A DNA stretch of 64,000 nucleotides from Selenomonadales bacterium. Its GTDB lineage: Bacteria; Bacillota; Negativicutes; Selenomonadales; Selenomonadaceae. The translations under genes were made by a program, and so were the position numbers. This document shows positions 1 through 7,155 of the stretch, piece by piece. The notes below the pieces were generated by a model. That model saw nothing but the letters and a program-made list of their open reading frames with translations. It made no database searches and was not told where the DNA came from. Numbering within the stretch: position 1 is the stretch's first letter; each line of letters opens with the position of its first letter. The stretch covers positions 1 to 64,000 of the forward strand of contig CAAGHH010000009.1 of NCBI GenBank assembly GCA_900769615.1, written 5' to 3'.

Positions 1-91
1 ACCTGTACCCATACCGAACACAGTAGTTAAGCACTCATACGCCGAAAGTACTTGTCTGGAGACGGGCTGGGAGGATAGGGCGTTGCTGGTT
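1..91 (+). rRNA. rrf: 5S ribosomal RNA, 3' part
   Basis: The window opens inside a 5S rRNA gene. The conserved core with CCGAACAC and GCCGAAAGTACTTG is followed by a 3' arm GCGTTGCTGGT that would pair with the missing 5' arm. The upstream part, and presumably 23S and 16S, lie outside the window, so this marks the end of an rRNA operon. The exact 3' end is uncertain by a base or two. Confidence 0.93.
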
Positions 92-99
92 AGATGTAA

Positions 100-130
100 G
101 GCATTCACTTAGGTGGATGTCTTTTTTATT
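100..130 (+). terminator. rRNA operon terminator
   Basis: A 9-bp stem GGCATTCAC/GTGGATGTC (two G-T pairs) with loop TTAG is followed directly by a run of T. It lies just past the 5S gene, so it ends the rRNA transcript. Confidence 0.85.
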
Positions 131-244
131 ATTTTTTTATATAAAGAAGGGTTTTATTAATTTATGTTGAATTTTAAACTTAGTAGAAGTTTGAAATGAA
201 TACGATTAATTAACTTGTGATAACGAATTTTGGGGGGTTTTTAC

Positions 245-778
245 ATGGCAGAGGAATTAAAAAGCAGAGAAGAAGTTAATGCGCAGTTAACTTCTTCGAT
301 TGAGGAAATAGCAAATTCTACGCAAACAGTTTATGAGGCGGTAGAACAGGTGGCTAAGAGTGCTAGTGCACTAGCTAAAGCTGGTCAGGAGTCAGTTGAG
401 CAAGCAAAGCTGTTGCAAGAGAAAAATGCTGATACGATTAAGGTTATTGACTTTATTACCAATATCGCTGGTCAGACTAATCTTTTAGGCTTGAATGCGG
501 CTATTGAGGCTGCACGAGCTGGTGAGCAAGGGCGCGGGTTTGCTGTCGTAGCTGAGGAAGTTAGAAAGCTGGCTGAGCAGTCAAGGGAAGCTACCGAAAA
601 GATTCAGTCCACGCTGAATGAGATGAACAAGGCTGTTGAGGGAATATCCAAGACGATTGAAACAACTGGTGCTATTAGTGAAGAGCAGGCTGCATCAACT
701 GAGGAGATTACGGCTAATCTTTCCCGTGTTACCAAAGCGGCTGAAGATCTCAAGAAATACGTTGAAAATCTTAAATAA
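245..778 (+). CDS. Short soluble methyl-accepting-type signalling protein
   Basis: This 177-residue protein consists only of the cytoplasmic signalling part of a chemoreceptor. The conserved hairpin tip (NLLGLNAAIEAARAGEQGRGFAVVAEEVRKLA would be read in pieces: NLLGLNAAIEAA, GEQGRGFAVVAEEVR) lies near residues 80-110, flanked by two long heptad-rich helices with Glu/Gln pairs of the methylation-helix type. There is no transmembrane segment, no HAMP and no recognisable sensor domain; it is far shorter than the usual 500-700 residues. The ATG at 245 has a GGGGGG ribosome site 7 bases upstream; a TTG at 230 is less likely. It should couple to CheA/CheW, but no such genes lie nearby. It could act as an adaptor in mixed receptor arrays or sense through a partner. 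It follows the rRNA terminator and appears monocistronic. Confidence 0.85.
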   Translation: MAEELKSREEVNAQLTSSIEEIANSTQTVYEAVEQVAKSASALAKAGQESVEQAKLLQEKNADTIKVIDFITNIAGQTNLLGLNAAIEAARAGEQGRGFAVVAEEVRKLAEQSREATEKIQSTLNEMNKAVEGISKTIETTGAISEEQAASTEEITANLSRVTKAAEDLKKYVENLK

Positions 779-790
779 TTGTTGATTATT

Positions 791-822
791 CAGGGCACCA
801 GCATTTTAATGCTGATGCCCTG
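791..822 (+). other. Stem-loop after the chemoreceptor-type gene
   Basis: The arms CAGGGCA-CC-AGCAT and ATGCT-GA-TGCCCTG form a long stem with an internal mismatch. It is followed by A-rich rather than T-rich sequence, so it is not a textbook intrinsic terminator. It may still stabilise or end the transcript. Confidence 0.6.
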
Positions 823-833
823 TAAAAAAAAGC

Positions 834-862
834 TTGACAAGGTAATATCCAATATGTATAAT
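834..862 (+). promoter_or_regulatory. Strong vegetative promoter of the tRNA cluster
   Basis: A perfect -35 TTGACA and a perfect -10 TATAAT are separated by 17 bases and lie 19 bases before the first tRNA gene. Confidence 0.93.
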
Positions 863-881
863 ATTGTCTTGTGAGTGATAT

Positions 882-957
882 GGTTCACTAGCTCAGTTGG
901 TAGAGCACCTGACTTTTAATCAGGGTGTCCCGGGTTCGAATCCCGGGTGAGCCACCA
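882..957 (+). tRNA. tRNA-Lys (anticodon TTT)
   Basis: The 76-base cloverleaf has a 7-bp acceptor stem GGTTCAC/GTGAGCC, anticodon loop CTTTTAA with anticodon TTT, a GTTCGAAT T-loop and an encoded CCA end. First gene of a three-tRNA transcript. Confidence 0.97.
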
Positions 958-962
958 TTTAT

Positions 963-1039
963 GGCCCGGTAGTTTAGTTGGTTAGAATGCCGCCCTGTCA
1001 CGGCGGAGGTCATGGGTTCAAGTCCCATTCGGGTCGCCA
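963..1039 (+). tRNA. tRNA-Asp (anticodon GTC)
   Basis: The 77-base cloverleaf has acceptor arms GGCCCGG/TCGGGTC with wobble pairs, anticodon loop CTGTCAC with anticodon GTC, a GGTTCAAGT T-loop and an encoded CCA. It lies five bases after tRNA-Lys. Confidence 0.97.
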
Positions 1040-1046
1040 TCACTTT

Positions 1047-1122
1047 GCCTCGGTAGCTCAGTCGGTAGAGCAGGGGACTGAAAATCCCCGTGTCAGTGGT
1101 TCGATTCCGCTCTGAGGCACCA
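1047..1122 (+). tRNA. tRNA-Phe (anticodon GAA)
   Basis: The 76-base cloverleaf has acceptor arms GCCTCGG/CTGAGGC, anticodon stem GGGGA/TCCCC around loop CTGAAAA with anticodon GAA, and an encoded CCA. Last gene of the cluster. Confidence 0.97.
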
Positions 1123-1132
1123 CTTGAGATTT

Positions 1133-1157
1133 AGCCCGCTTCGGCGGGCTTTTTTTT
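1133..1157 (+). terminator. tRNA cluster terminator
   Basis: A GC-rich stem AGCCCGC/GCGGGCT with a TTCG tetraloop is followed by eight T. It ends the Lys-Asp-Phe transcript. Confidence 0.95.
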
Positions 1158-1161
1158 GGTA

Positions 1162-1195
1162 TAAAAAAAGATCCAGTATGTTCTGGACCTTTTTA
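1162..1195 (-). terminator. Terminator of the minus-strand GGDEF gene
   Basis: The short stem TCCAG/CTGGA has A-rich sequence on one side and T-rich on the other, so it can end transcripts in both directions. It lies eight bases past the stop of the minus-strand GGDEF gene. Confidence 0.7.
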
Positions 1196-1202
1196 GAATA
1201 GC

Positions 1203-3077
1203 TCAAATTGATTCTTGAATAACTAAGGCATGATGGCGGATGTTTTCATTAGTCCACTTTAGGTTGCAAGTGCGGACGTTAGTTTGAATAGCAGGATCCC
1301 AATTAGCGATTTTAGTACGCAAATATTCACTGCCATTGCTGGACAGTTTTAAAACCGGACAGTTATCACAAGGTTTGCTGCGATGGTGGAATAGCTGATA
1401 ACAGGTCTGGTTACCGACTGAACCGGCTAATAGTTGCCGCATAGCCGCGTTATAGTAGATAGGGGTCATTGTTTTTTTATTGATTACATAGACCATATCT
1501 TGAATATGATCTAACAGGTCATGCAGATGGTTATTTTGAGTTTTTAGTTGCTGGCTAGTGTCATGGGGCAGTAAGATATTGCCTAAAATGACAGAAAAGA
1601 CGCTCAAGGCATTGATTATTTCCTGATTAAATTCCATTTTATGGCTGGATTCAAAGCCAATGCAGCCTAAGGTTTCGGAGCCATGAGATATGAGACAATG
1701 AGCAAAGGCACCAAGATTAATATTTTTAGCTGCTGTTTGGCAGCTTTCATCAAGATGACTGACATCTTCGCAAATAGCCATAACGCCGTAGGGGGTGGGC
1801 TTATATTGTTTTAGCACCATATCGTAGTGTGCTACTATATCATCGGTGGAGGCATTGCTGTTAGTTTCATTTAAGGGAATGCCATTCGGGCTTAACCATT
1901 CATAAGCATTGTGATATTTATAATTGTTAGCCTCGAATAAATCGATGGCCACCCGATCAAGGTTAAAGCGTTTGCCGAACATACCAAGCGTAAGCGACAT
2001 CGTAGCTTCAGGACTATTGGTTTCGTAAAGCAACTGAAAAATAAATTCAATCATATTATCTTTGAAAGCCTTTTGCTGAAGTTCGATGAAATCATCAGGT
2101 GAGCGATGATTAGTAACGGATGCATTGCCTAACAGACTGTTATGATAGAATGAATATTGATTTTTGCCACGGCTTTTAGCTTCATAAAGTGCCCGGTCAG
2201 CATGTTTAAATAATTCCGTATAATTGGTGCCATGTTCCGGATAGCGGGCAATACCAATGCTTATCGAAAAGGGGACATTATCATTGCCGTTTTTATAATT
2301 GCGTTTAAGACTTTCGATAAGCTGCTGACAGCGTTCCTTTAGTGCAGGAATATCAGTTAAATCGCGGAACAATACAATAAATTCATCCCCACCGATGCGG
2401 CCCATAAAATCCGAATGACGGAAATTATGTTCAATAGCACTGCCCATATCAGCTAATACAGCATCGCCGAAAAGATGGCCAAAGGTATCATTGATGTCTT
2501 TAAAACCATCAGCATCAATAAGGATGAGCGCATTAGCATCAATTTCCATTGATTGGCTATTAAGGTAGAGGTTAATGCGTTCCTTTACGGCATCCTTGTT
2601 TAATAAACCAGTTAACTTGTCATGCGATGCAGCCCGCTCGATTCGTTGCTGCCAAATTTTTTGCGCTTGAATATTGCGGATATTGCCGAAAGCAATAACT
2701 GGTTTGAGGTCATCATAGTAAGTAACCAGGTGTATTTCTGACCAAATGTATCCTTGCCTGCTATGATTGCGCAGTCGCAATTTGCAGGAGTGATTGCGGG
2801 TATCTTTGGTATAACGGGCAACATTGCTAAAAATGCTATGCAAATACACTTGCAAGGCATAAATATCATCAGCTAAAATAAAGCCAGAGTGCCAAAGAAA
2901 GCTAGAGGCGCATTTAATAGTTGCAGTTTTTAAATCATAACAGGTAACAGGCAGAGGTGTGTTTAACGTAATAACATCCTGTTGTAAGTCCCAGCGGAAG
3001 TTAATACGCTTATCAAAACTCTCCAAGGCTCGGTATACATCTTGTCCAAAATCAGTTGGTATTTGGTGTTTGAGCAT
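1203..3077 (-). CDS. Diguanylate cyclase with PAS, GAF-like and PAS regions
   Basis: The 624-residue soluble protein is predicted to make cyclic di-GMP. An N-terminal PAS-like region ends near residue 145, followed by a GGDEF domain that begins at DKLTGLLN and carries an intact GGDEF catalytic motif. The inhibitory I-site RHSD sits exactly five residues before GGDEF, so product feedback is possible. Downstream are a GAF-like region (about 330-500) and a C-terminal PAS domain with a CxxC-P cysteine pair (PCDNCP). Having sensory domains on both sides of GGDEF is less common than a C-terminal GGDEF. The ATG chosen has an AAGGGA site about 12 bases upstream; two upstream in-frame ATGs lack one. 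No transmembrane segments are apparent. Confidence 0.87.
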   Translation of the reverse strand: MLKHQIPTDFGQDVYRALESFDKRINFRWDLQQDVITLNTPLPVTCYDLKTATIKCASSFLWHSGFILADDIYALQVYLHSIFSNVARYTKDTRNHSCKLRLRNHSRQGYIWSEIHLVTYYDDLKPVIAFGNIRNIQAQKIWQQRIERAASHDKLTGLLNKDAVKERINLYLNSQSMEIDANALILIDADGFKDINDTFGHLFGDAVLADMGSAIEHNFRHSDFMGRIGGDEFIVLFRDLTDIPALKERCQQLIESLKRNYKNGNDNVPFSISIGIARYPEHGTNYTELFKHADRALYEAKSRGKNQYSFYHNSLLGNASVTNHRSPDDFIELQQKAFKDNMIEFIFQLLYETNSPEATMSLTLGMFGKRFNLDRVAIDLFEANNYKYHNAYEWLSPNGIPLNETNSNASTDDIVAHYDMVLKQYKPTPYGVMAICEDVSHLDESCQTAAKNINLGAFAHCLISHGSETLGCIGFESSHKMEFNQEIINALSVFSVILGNILLPHDTSQQLKTQNNHLHDLLDHIQDMVYVINKKTMTPIYYNAAMRQLLAGSVGNQTCYQLFHHRSKPCDNCPVLKLSSNGSEYLRTKIANWDPAIQTNVRTCNLKWTNENIRHHALVIQESI

Positions 3078-3268
3078 AATTAAATAGAGTCCCTTCATGG
3101 AAGTATGAATAAAAACAAAAATAAACAAATACAATTATAGTATAACTAATATAGGACGATTTTACCATAATAATAAATTAAAATAAAAAAAATACTGTAT
3201 ACTAAGTGATAATACTAAATAAGATGTTGCAATATGATTAAATAATAACTGATTGTGGGGGGAGAAAG

Positions 3269-4042
3269 ATGATTTTTGATAGTCACAGCCACACAGAATT
3301 TTCCGGTGATTCGGAAATGAAGGGAAAAGACGCCCTGAAAGCAGCCGCTAAACAGGGGCTAGGACTAGTTTTTACGGAACATTTGGATTTTGATTATCCA
3401 GGTGATATTGATTTTACTTTTGATCCAGTTAAATATTGGCAGCAATACGAGCCATTGCGTGATGATAAGCTTCATTTAGGTGTTGAAGTAGGAATGCAGT
3501 TAACAACTAGCAAACGCAGCCAAGCTTTTGTAAAAAAAGTTCCCTTTGATATGGTTATTGGTTCGTTGCATTTATTAGCGGGGCAGGATCTTTATTATCA
3601 GGATATTTATGCCGGTAAGGATAAGCCGAGTGTGTATCATGATTATTATCAGTCAATGGCAGAAAATATTTATCAGCACGATTTTATTGATGTGCTGGGA
3701 CATATTGATTATATAGCCCGTTATGCGCCATTTCCGAATAGTGAAGTAGAATATGGAAACTTTGCTGATGATATTGATGCTGTCTTAAAGGCGGTTATTG
3801 CTACGGATACGGTGCTGGAATTAAATACTCGCCGGCTTGGTGACAGATTGGCTTTAAAGGAGCTGGTGCCAGTCTATAAACGTTACTATGAACTAGGCGG
3901 GCGGTTTATTACTTTGGGGTCGGATGCGCATAATATTTCTGCTATCGGCATGAATTTTGCGATGGCGGAAGAATTTGCTGAATTTATCAATTTACAAATT
4001 GTAACTTTTGAGCAAAGAAAATTAGTAAGTTGCTCAAAATAA
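3269..4042 (+). CDS. hisK: PHP-family phosphatase, histidinol-phosphatase-like
   Basis: The 257-residue protein has the layout of HisJ/HisK-type PHP histidinol phosphatases. It has the metal-binding HSHTEFSGD near the N terminus, a TEHLDFDYP motif, GSLHLL near residue 95, GHIDYI near 145 and a C-terminal GSDAHN. These supply the His and Asp ligands of the trinuclear metal site. In histidine synthesis the enzyme removes phosphate from histidinol phosphate, but no other his gene is present. Related PHP proteins act on other phosphoesters, so the substrate is inferred. A GGGGGGAGAAAG ribosome site precedes the ATG. It is followed by the SCIFF gene with a promoter between. Confidence 0.75.
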   Translation: MIFDSHSHTEFSGDSEMKGKDALKAAAKQGLGLVFTEHLDFDYPGDIDFTFDPVKYWQQYEPLRDDKLHLGVEVGMQLTTSKRSQAFVKKVPFDMVIGSLHLLAGQDLYYQDIYAGKDKPSVYHDYYQSMAENIYQHDFIDVLGHIDYIARYAPFPNSEVEYGNFADDIDAVLKAVIATDTVLELNTRRLGDRLALKELVPVYKRYYELGGRFITLGSDAHNISAIGMNFAMAEEFAEFINLQIVTFEQRKLVSCSK

Positions 4043-4072
4043 AAGAAGTTAGGCACTTGACGGCTTTGCCTA

Positions 4073-4101
4073 TGGTCAAACTTGAATAATTGCGCTATAA
4101 T
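4073..4101 (+). promoter_or_regulatory. Promoter of the SCIFF peptide gene
   Basis: A perfect -10 TATAAT is preceded by TGGTCA (4 of 6 matches to TTGACA) at a 17-base spacing. It lies 34 bases upstream of the peptide start. Overlapping small inverted repeats (TAGGCA/TGCCTA and TTGAC/GTCAA) surround the -35 and might be regulatory. Confidence 0.55.
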
Positions 4102-4135
4102 TACAAGAGGTTCTATTTTGATAGGAGGGCTAATG

Positions 4136-4273
4136 ATGAAACACATTAAGACGGTCAACAAACCATCGATGCAGGCTACGTTAAAAACTGGTGGCTGCGG
4201 CGAATGCCAGGCTTCCTGCCAGTCCGCATGCAAGACTTCTTGCACAGTCGGCAATCAGGTTTGCGAGAAATAA
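4136..4273 (+). CDS. scfA: SCIFF ranthipeptide precursor (six cysteines in 45 residues)
   Basis: The peptide is exactly 45 residues long with six cysteines at 21, 24, 28, 32, 36 and 43, preceded by a leader with KTVNKPSMQATLKTGGC. This is the hallmark of SCIFF, found across Clostridia and Negativicutes and always next to a radical-SAM maturase. The maturase installs thioether bonds from cysteine sulfur to residues in the core, giving a ranthipeptide. The second of two adjacent ATGs is preferred: the GGAGG site is then 7 bases upstream and the length matches the family exactly. The next gene is the maturase. The mature product's function is not established; signalling roles have been proposed. 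Confidence 0.96.
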   Translation: MKHIKTVNKPSMQATLKTGGCGECQASCQSACKTSCTVGNQVCEK

Positions 4274-4285
4274 TTATCGCAAGTG

Positions 4286-4313
4286 AGCCTTCCCTTTTGG
4301 GAAGGCTTTTTCT
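4286..4313 (+). terminator. Attenuating terminator between SCIFF and its maturase
   Basis: A perfect 9-bp stem AGCCTTCCC/GGGAAGGCT with a TTTT loop and a T-rich tail lies between peptide and enzyme genes. Partial read-through would give many peptide transcripts per maturase transcript. Confidence 0.9.
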
Positions 4314-4337
4314 TATGAAATATATGAGGAGAGTTTG

Positions 4338-5744
4338 ATGAAGGCTAAAATTCATAAATTTGAGCAAAATGGTACGTATATATTGTTAGACATCAATAGT
4401 GGTGCAGTTCATGTTGTTGATAAAATGATTTACGATATGATGGATGTTTTTGATGGCAGCAATGATGATGCAGTGGTTACAGCTCTCAAGGCTGAATATA
4501 GTGAAAATGATTTGCGGGAAGCACTGGGCGAATTGCATGAACTGATGAATATTAATGAGCTTTTTGCGCCAGATATTGATGTTCCGCCAACCTTTAAACA
4601 AAAAGGTTTGGTCAAATCACTGTGTTTGATGATTGCACAGGATTGTAATCTGCGTTGTAAATATTGTTTCGGTGATGGCGGCAGCTATGGTAAAACTCGC
4701 GCTGTTATGAGCCCTGAAGTTGGTAAAAAGGCGGTTGATTTTTTAATTGCGGCTAGTGGTCCACGTAAACATTGTGAAATGGATTTCTTTGGCGGCGAAC
4801 CGCTGATGAATATGAAAACAGTAAAAGCGGTTACGGAATATGCAAGACAGCGGGAAAAGGAAACCGGCAAGAAATTCAAACTCACGCTTACGACCAATGG
4901 CATACTTTTAAATGACGATAATATTAAGTGGCTGAATGACAATGATTTTTCCTTGGTATTATCACTTGATGGACGAAAAGAAGTTCATGATGCAATGCGC
5001 CCGGATGTTGGTGGCAATGGCAGCTATGAGCGGGTAATTAAAAATTTCCATAAGTGTCTTGATAGCCGCAAGGGCGGTGATTATGACTATCGCGGAGTAT
5101 ACACTTATTTGCGCGGTACCTATACTAAGAACAATATGGATTTTACCAAAGATGTATTGTCGATGAATGATGAAGGCTTTGACATTCTTTCGATGGAACC
5201 AGTGGTTATGAAGGACAGTCCTTTAGGTTTTACCGAAGAAGATTTACCGCGTATTGCTGAAGAATACGATCGGCTGACTGAAGCTTATATGGAAAGACAT
5301 CGGGCAGGCAAGGGCTTTTTCTTCTTCCATTTCAATATGGATTTATCGAATGGACCATGCGTAGCTAAACGTCTTTCAGGCTGTGGCGCTGGTCATGAAT
5401 ACTTTGCGGTAGCTGAAAATGGTGATCTCTATCCTTGTCATCAATTTGTAGGTCGGGAAAAATATAAATTGGGTTCGATTTATGAAGGCGTAACTAATCA
5501 GGAGCTGCCACAATACTTTAGAGAAAGTCATGTATTAAACAAAGAAAAATGCCGTGATTGCTGGGCTAGATTTTTCTGTTCGGGCGGTTGTCATGCCAAT
5601 GCGGATCTTTTCCATGGTGATATTCGCAAGCCTTATGAAGTAGGTTGTGAAATACAAAAGAAGCGCTTAGAATGTGCTATTTTAGTTCAGGCGCTTTTAA
5701 CCTTGGAAAAGCAAGCTAAAGATGATAAAAGCAATCAGGTATAA
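4338..5744 (+). CDS. scfB: Radical-SAM SCIFF peptide maturase (thioether-forming)
   Basis: The 468-residue enzyme belongs to the SPASM radical-SAM family that cross-links SCIFF peptides. An N-terminal peptide-recognition region (residues about 1-90) is followed by the 4Fe-4S motif CNLRCKYC that binds S-adenosylmethionine, then a GGEP motif (FFGGEPLM). The C-terminal SPASM region carries further cysteines (CGAGHEYF, YPCHQF, CRDCWARFFCSGGC, GCEIQ) for auxiliary iron-sulfur clusters. It acts in the cytosol and forms cysteine-sulfur to alpha-carbon-type thioethers in known relatives. The ATG at 4338 has AGGAG six bases upstream; the TTG just before it is discarded. It lies downstream of the peptide gene across an attenuator. 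No dedicated exporter or protease lies next to it. Confidence 0.95.
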   Translation: MKAKIHKFEQNGTYILLDINSGAVHVVDKMIYDMMDVFDGSNDDAVVTALKAEYSENDLREALGELHELMNINELFAPDIDVPPTFKQKGLVKSLCLMIAQDCNLRCKYCFGDGGSYGKTRAVMSPEVGKKAVDFLIAASGPRKHCEMDFFGGEPLMNMKTVKAVTEYARQREKETGKKFKLTLTTNGILLNDDNIKWLNDNDFSLVLSLDGRKEVHDAMRPDVGGNGSYERVIKNFHKCLDSRKGGDYDYRGVYTYLRGTYTKNNMDFTKDVLSMNDEGFDILSMEPVVMKDSPLGFTEEDLPRIAEEYDRLTEAYMERHRAGKGFFFFHFNMDLSNGPCVAKRLSGCGAGHEYFAVAENGDLYPCHQFVGREKYKLGSIYEGVTNQELPQYFRESHVLNKEKCRDCWARFFCSGGCHANADLFHGDIRKPYEVGCEIQKKRLECAILVQALLTLEKQAKDDKSNQV

Positions 5745-5767
5745 ATAATATTTATATATGTTGTAAA

Positions 5768-5801
5768 ATGATGACAAGTATTTTTACTTGTCATCATTTT
5801 T
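5768..5801 (+). terminator. SCIFF operon terminator
   Basis: A perfect 13-bp stem (ATGATGACAAGTA and its complement) with a TTTT loop is followed by a T-rich tail, shortly after the maturase stop. Confidence 0.92.
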
Positions 5802-5943
5802 GTTTAAGTACGTGATTGCTATTATTTATCTGTGTTTACAGTCGTTTAATAAAGCAAAGCTTATTGTTATATATTTGTAATGAATTTTCAGAAAAGAGCA
5901 TTGTTCATTCATAGAATAATTGCTGTAATTTATGATAAAATCA

Positions 5944-5973
5944 TTGACATTATGGCGTTGGTTATTGTATTAT
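5944..5973 (+). promoter_or_regulatory. Promoter of the gap gene
   Basis: A perfect -35 TTGACA and a -10 TATTAT are separated by 18 bases and lie about 50 bases before gap. The stretch from the SCIFF terminator to this promoter shows no gene. Confidence 0.75.
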
Positions 5974-6022
5974 AAATCCTGTAAGAACTGAACTTCTAAA
6001 ACATTTAGGGGGTATTTTTCAA

Positions 6023-7045
6023 ATGGCAGTAAAAGTAGCTATTAATGGTTTTGGTCGTATTGGCCGTCTCGCATTCCGTCAGATGTTCGATGCAGAAGGA
6101 TATGAAGTTGTTGCAATCAACGACCTCACGAAACCTTCCATGCTCGCATATCTCTTGAAGTATGATTCTTCTCAGGGTCGTTATGAGTATGCTGATACGG
6201 TTTCGGCTGATGATGAAGCTGGTACGATTACGGTTAAAGGCAAGACGATTAAAATCTATGCTGAGCGCGACGCAAAAGACATTCCATGGGCTAAACATGA
6301 TGTTGACGTTGTCCTCGAATGCACGGGCTTCTATACTTCTAAGGAAAAAGCTTCTGCACATCTGACTGCAGGCGCTAAGAAAGTCGTTATTTCCGCTCCG
6401 GCTGGTAACGACCTCCCGACTGTTGTATTTAATACTAACCACAAAACGATTCCAGCTGGCACGAAGATCATCTCCGCTGCTTCCTGCACGACGAACTGCT
6501 TGGCTCCGATGGCTGATGCACTCAATAAGTTCGCTCCGATTCAGAGTGGTATCATGCAGACGATTCATGCTTTCACTGGTGACCAGATGGTTCTCGATGG
6601 TCCGCAGCGTAAAGGTAACCTCCGTCGCAGCCGTGCTGCTTCTGAGAACATTGTTCCGGCTTCCTCCGGTGCTGCTAAAGCAATCGGTCTTGTTCTGCCA
6701 GAGCTGAATGGCAAACTCATCGGTGCTGCACAGCGCGTTCCGACTCCGACTGGTTCCACGACGCTCCTTTATGCAGTTGTTAAAGGCGAAGTTACGGTTG
6801 AAGGCGTAAATGCTGCAATGAAAGCTGCTGCTACTGAGTCCTTCGGTTATAACGAAGACGAAATCGTATCCAAAGATATCGTTGGTATGCGTTTCGGTTC
6901 GCTCTTCGATGCTACGCAGACGATGGTTTCCCACACTGGCGACGGCAACTCCCTCGTACAGGTTGTTTCCTGGTACGACAACGAGAACAGCTACACGAGC
7001 CAGATGGTTCGCACTATCAAATACTTCTCTGAAGAAGTTAAATAA
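6023..7045 (+). CDS. gap: Glyceraldehyde-3-phosphate dehydrogenase, type I
   Basis: The 340-residue protein oxidises and phosphorylates glyceraldehyde 3-phosphate to 1,3-bisphosphoglycerate with NAD+ in glycolysis. The N-terminal NAD-binding signature INGFGRIGRLAFR is present. The catalytic cysteine is near residue 155 in SAASCTTNCLAP, and the substrate-binding TGDQMVLDGP and WYDNENSY segments follow. Length is typical. A GGGGG ribosome site precedes the ATG. Codon choice is strongly biased (many CTC, ACG, GCT), as in highly expressed genes, and this opens a long spurious frame on the opposite strand. It is first in the order gap-pgk-tpiA-gpmI, but a terminator after it suggests extra gap transcript. 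Confidence 0.98.
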   Translation: MAVKVAINGFGRIGRLAFRQMFDAEGYEVVAINDLTKPSMLAYLLKYDSSQGRYEYADTVSADDEAGTITVKGKTIKIYAERDAKDIPWAKHDVDVVLECTGFYTSKEKASAHLTAGAKKVVISAPAGNDLPTVVFNTNHKTIPAGTKIISAASCTTNCLAPMADALNKFAPIQSGIMQTIHAFTGDQMVLDGPQRKGNLRRSRAASENIVPASSGAAKAIGLVLPELNGKLIGAAQRVPTPTGSTTLLYAVVKGEVTVEGVNAAMKAAATESFGYNEDEIVSKDIVGMRFGSLFDATQTMVSHTGDGNSLVQVVSWYDNENSYTSQMVRTIKYFSEEVK

Positions 7046-7080
7046 TTTCAGCTGTTTTAATCGAATACAGTAGAAGATCT

Positions 7081-7122
7081 TTTGAGGTCCGGCCTAGAAC
7101 TTGGGCCGGATCTCAAATTTTT
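7081..7122 (+). terminator. Terminator/attenuator between gap and pgk
   Basis: The stem TTTGAG-TCCGGCC with its complementary arm GGCCGGA-CTCAAA encloses a 9-base loop and is followed by TTTTTA. It could end most gap transcripts while letting some read into pgk; no clear separate pgk promoter is visible. Confidence 0.85.
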
Positions 7123-7155
7123 ATTATGCTGAAAACTATTTGGAGGTCATGACTA

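Noticed and set aside
791..822. Hairpin after the chemoreceptor-type gene as an intrinsic terminator
   Set aside because: The stem is followed by A residues instead of T on the plus strand, so it is listed only as a stem-loop.
4058..4079. TTGAC/GTCAA and TAGGCA/TGCCTA repeats as a riboswitch upstream of SCIFF
   Set aside because: They overlap the -35 region, upstream of where the RNA would start, and are short enough to be chance.
6005..6934. Open frame of 309 codons on the minus strand opposite gap
   Set aside because: It lies wholly across gap and is opened by that gene's codon bias; the translation is low-complexity and resembles no protein, and it has no supported start site.
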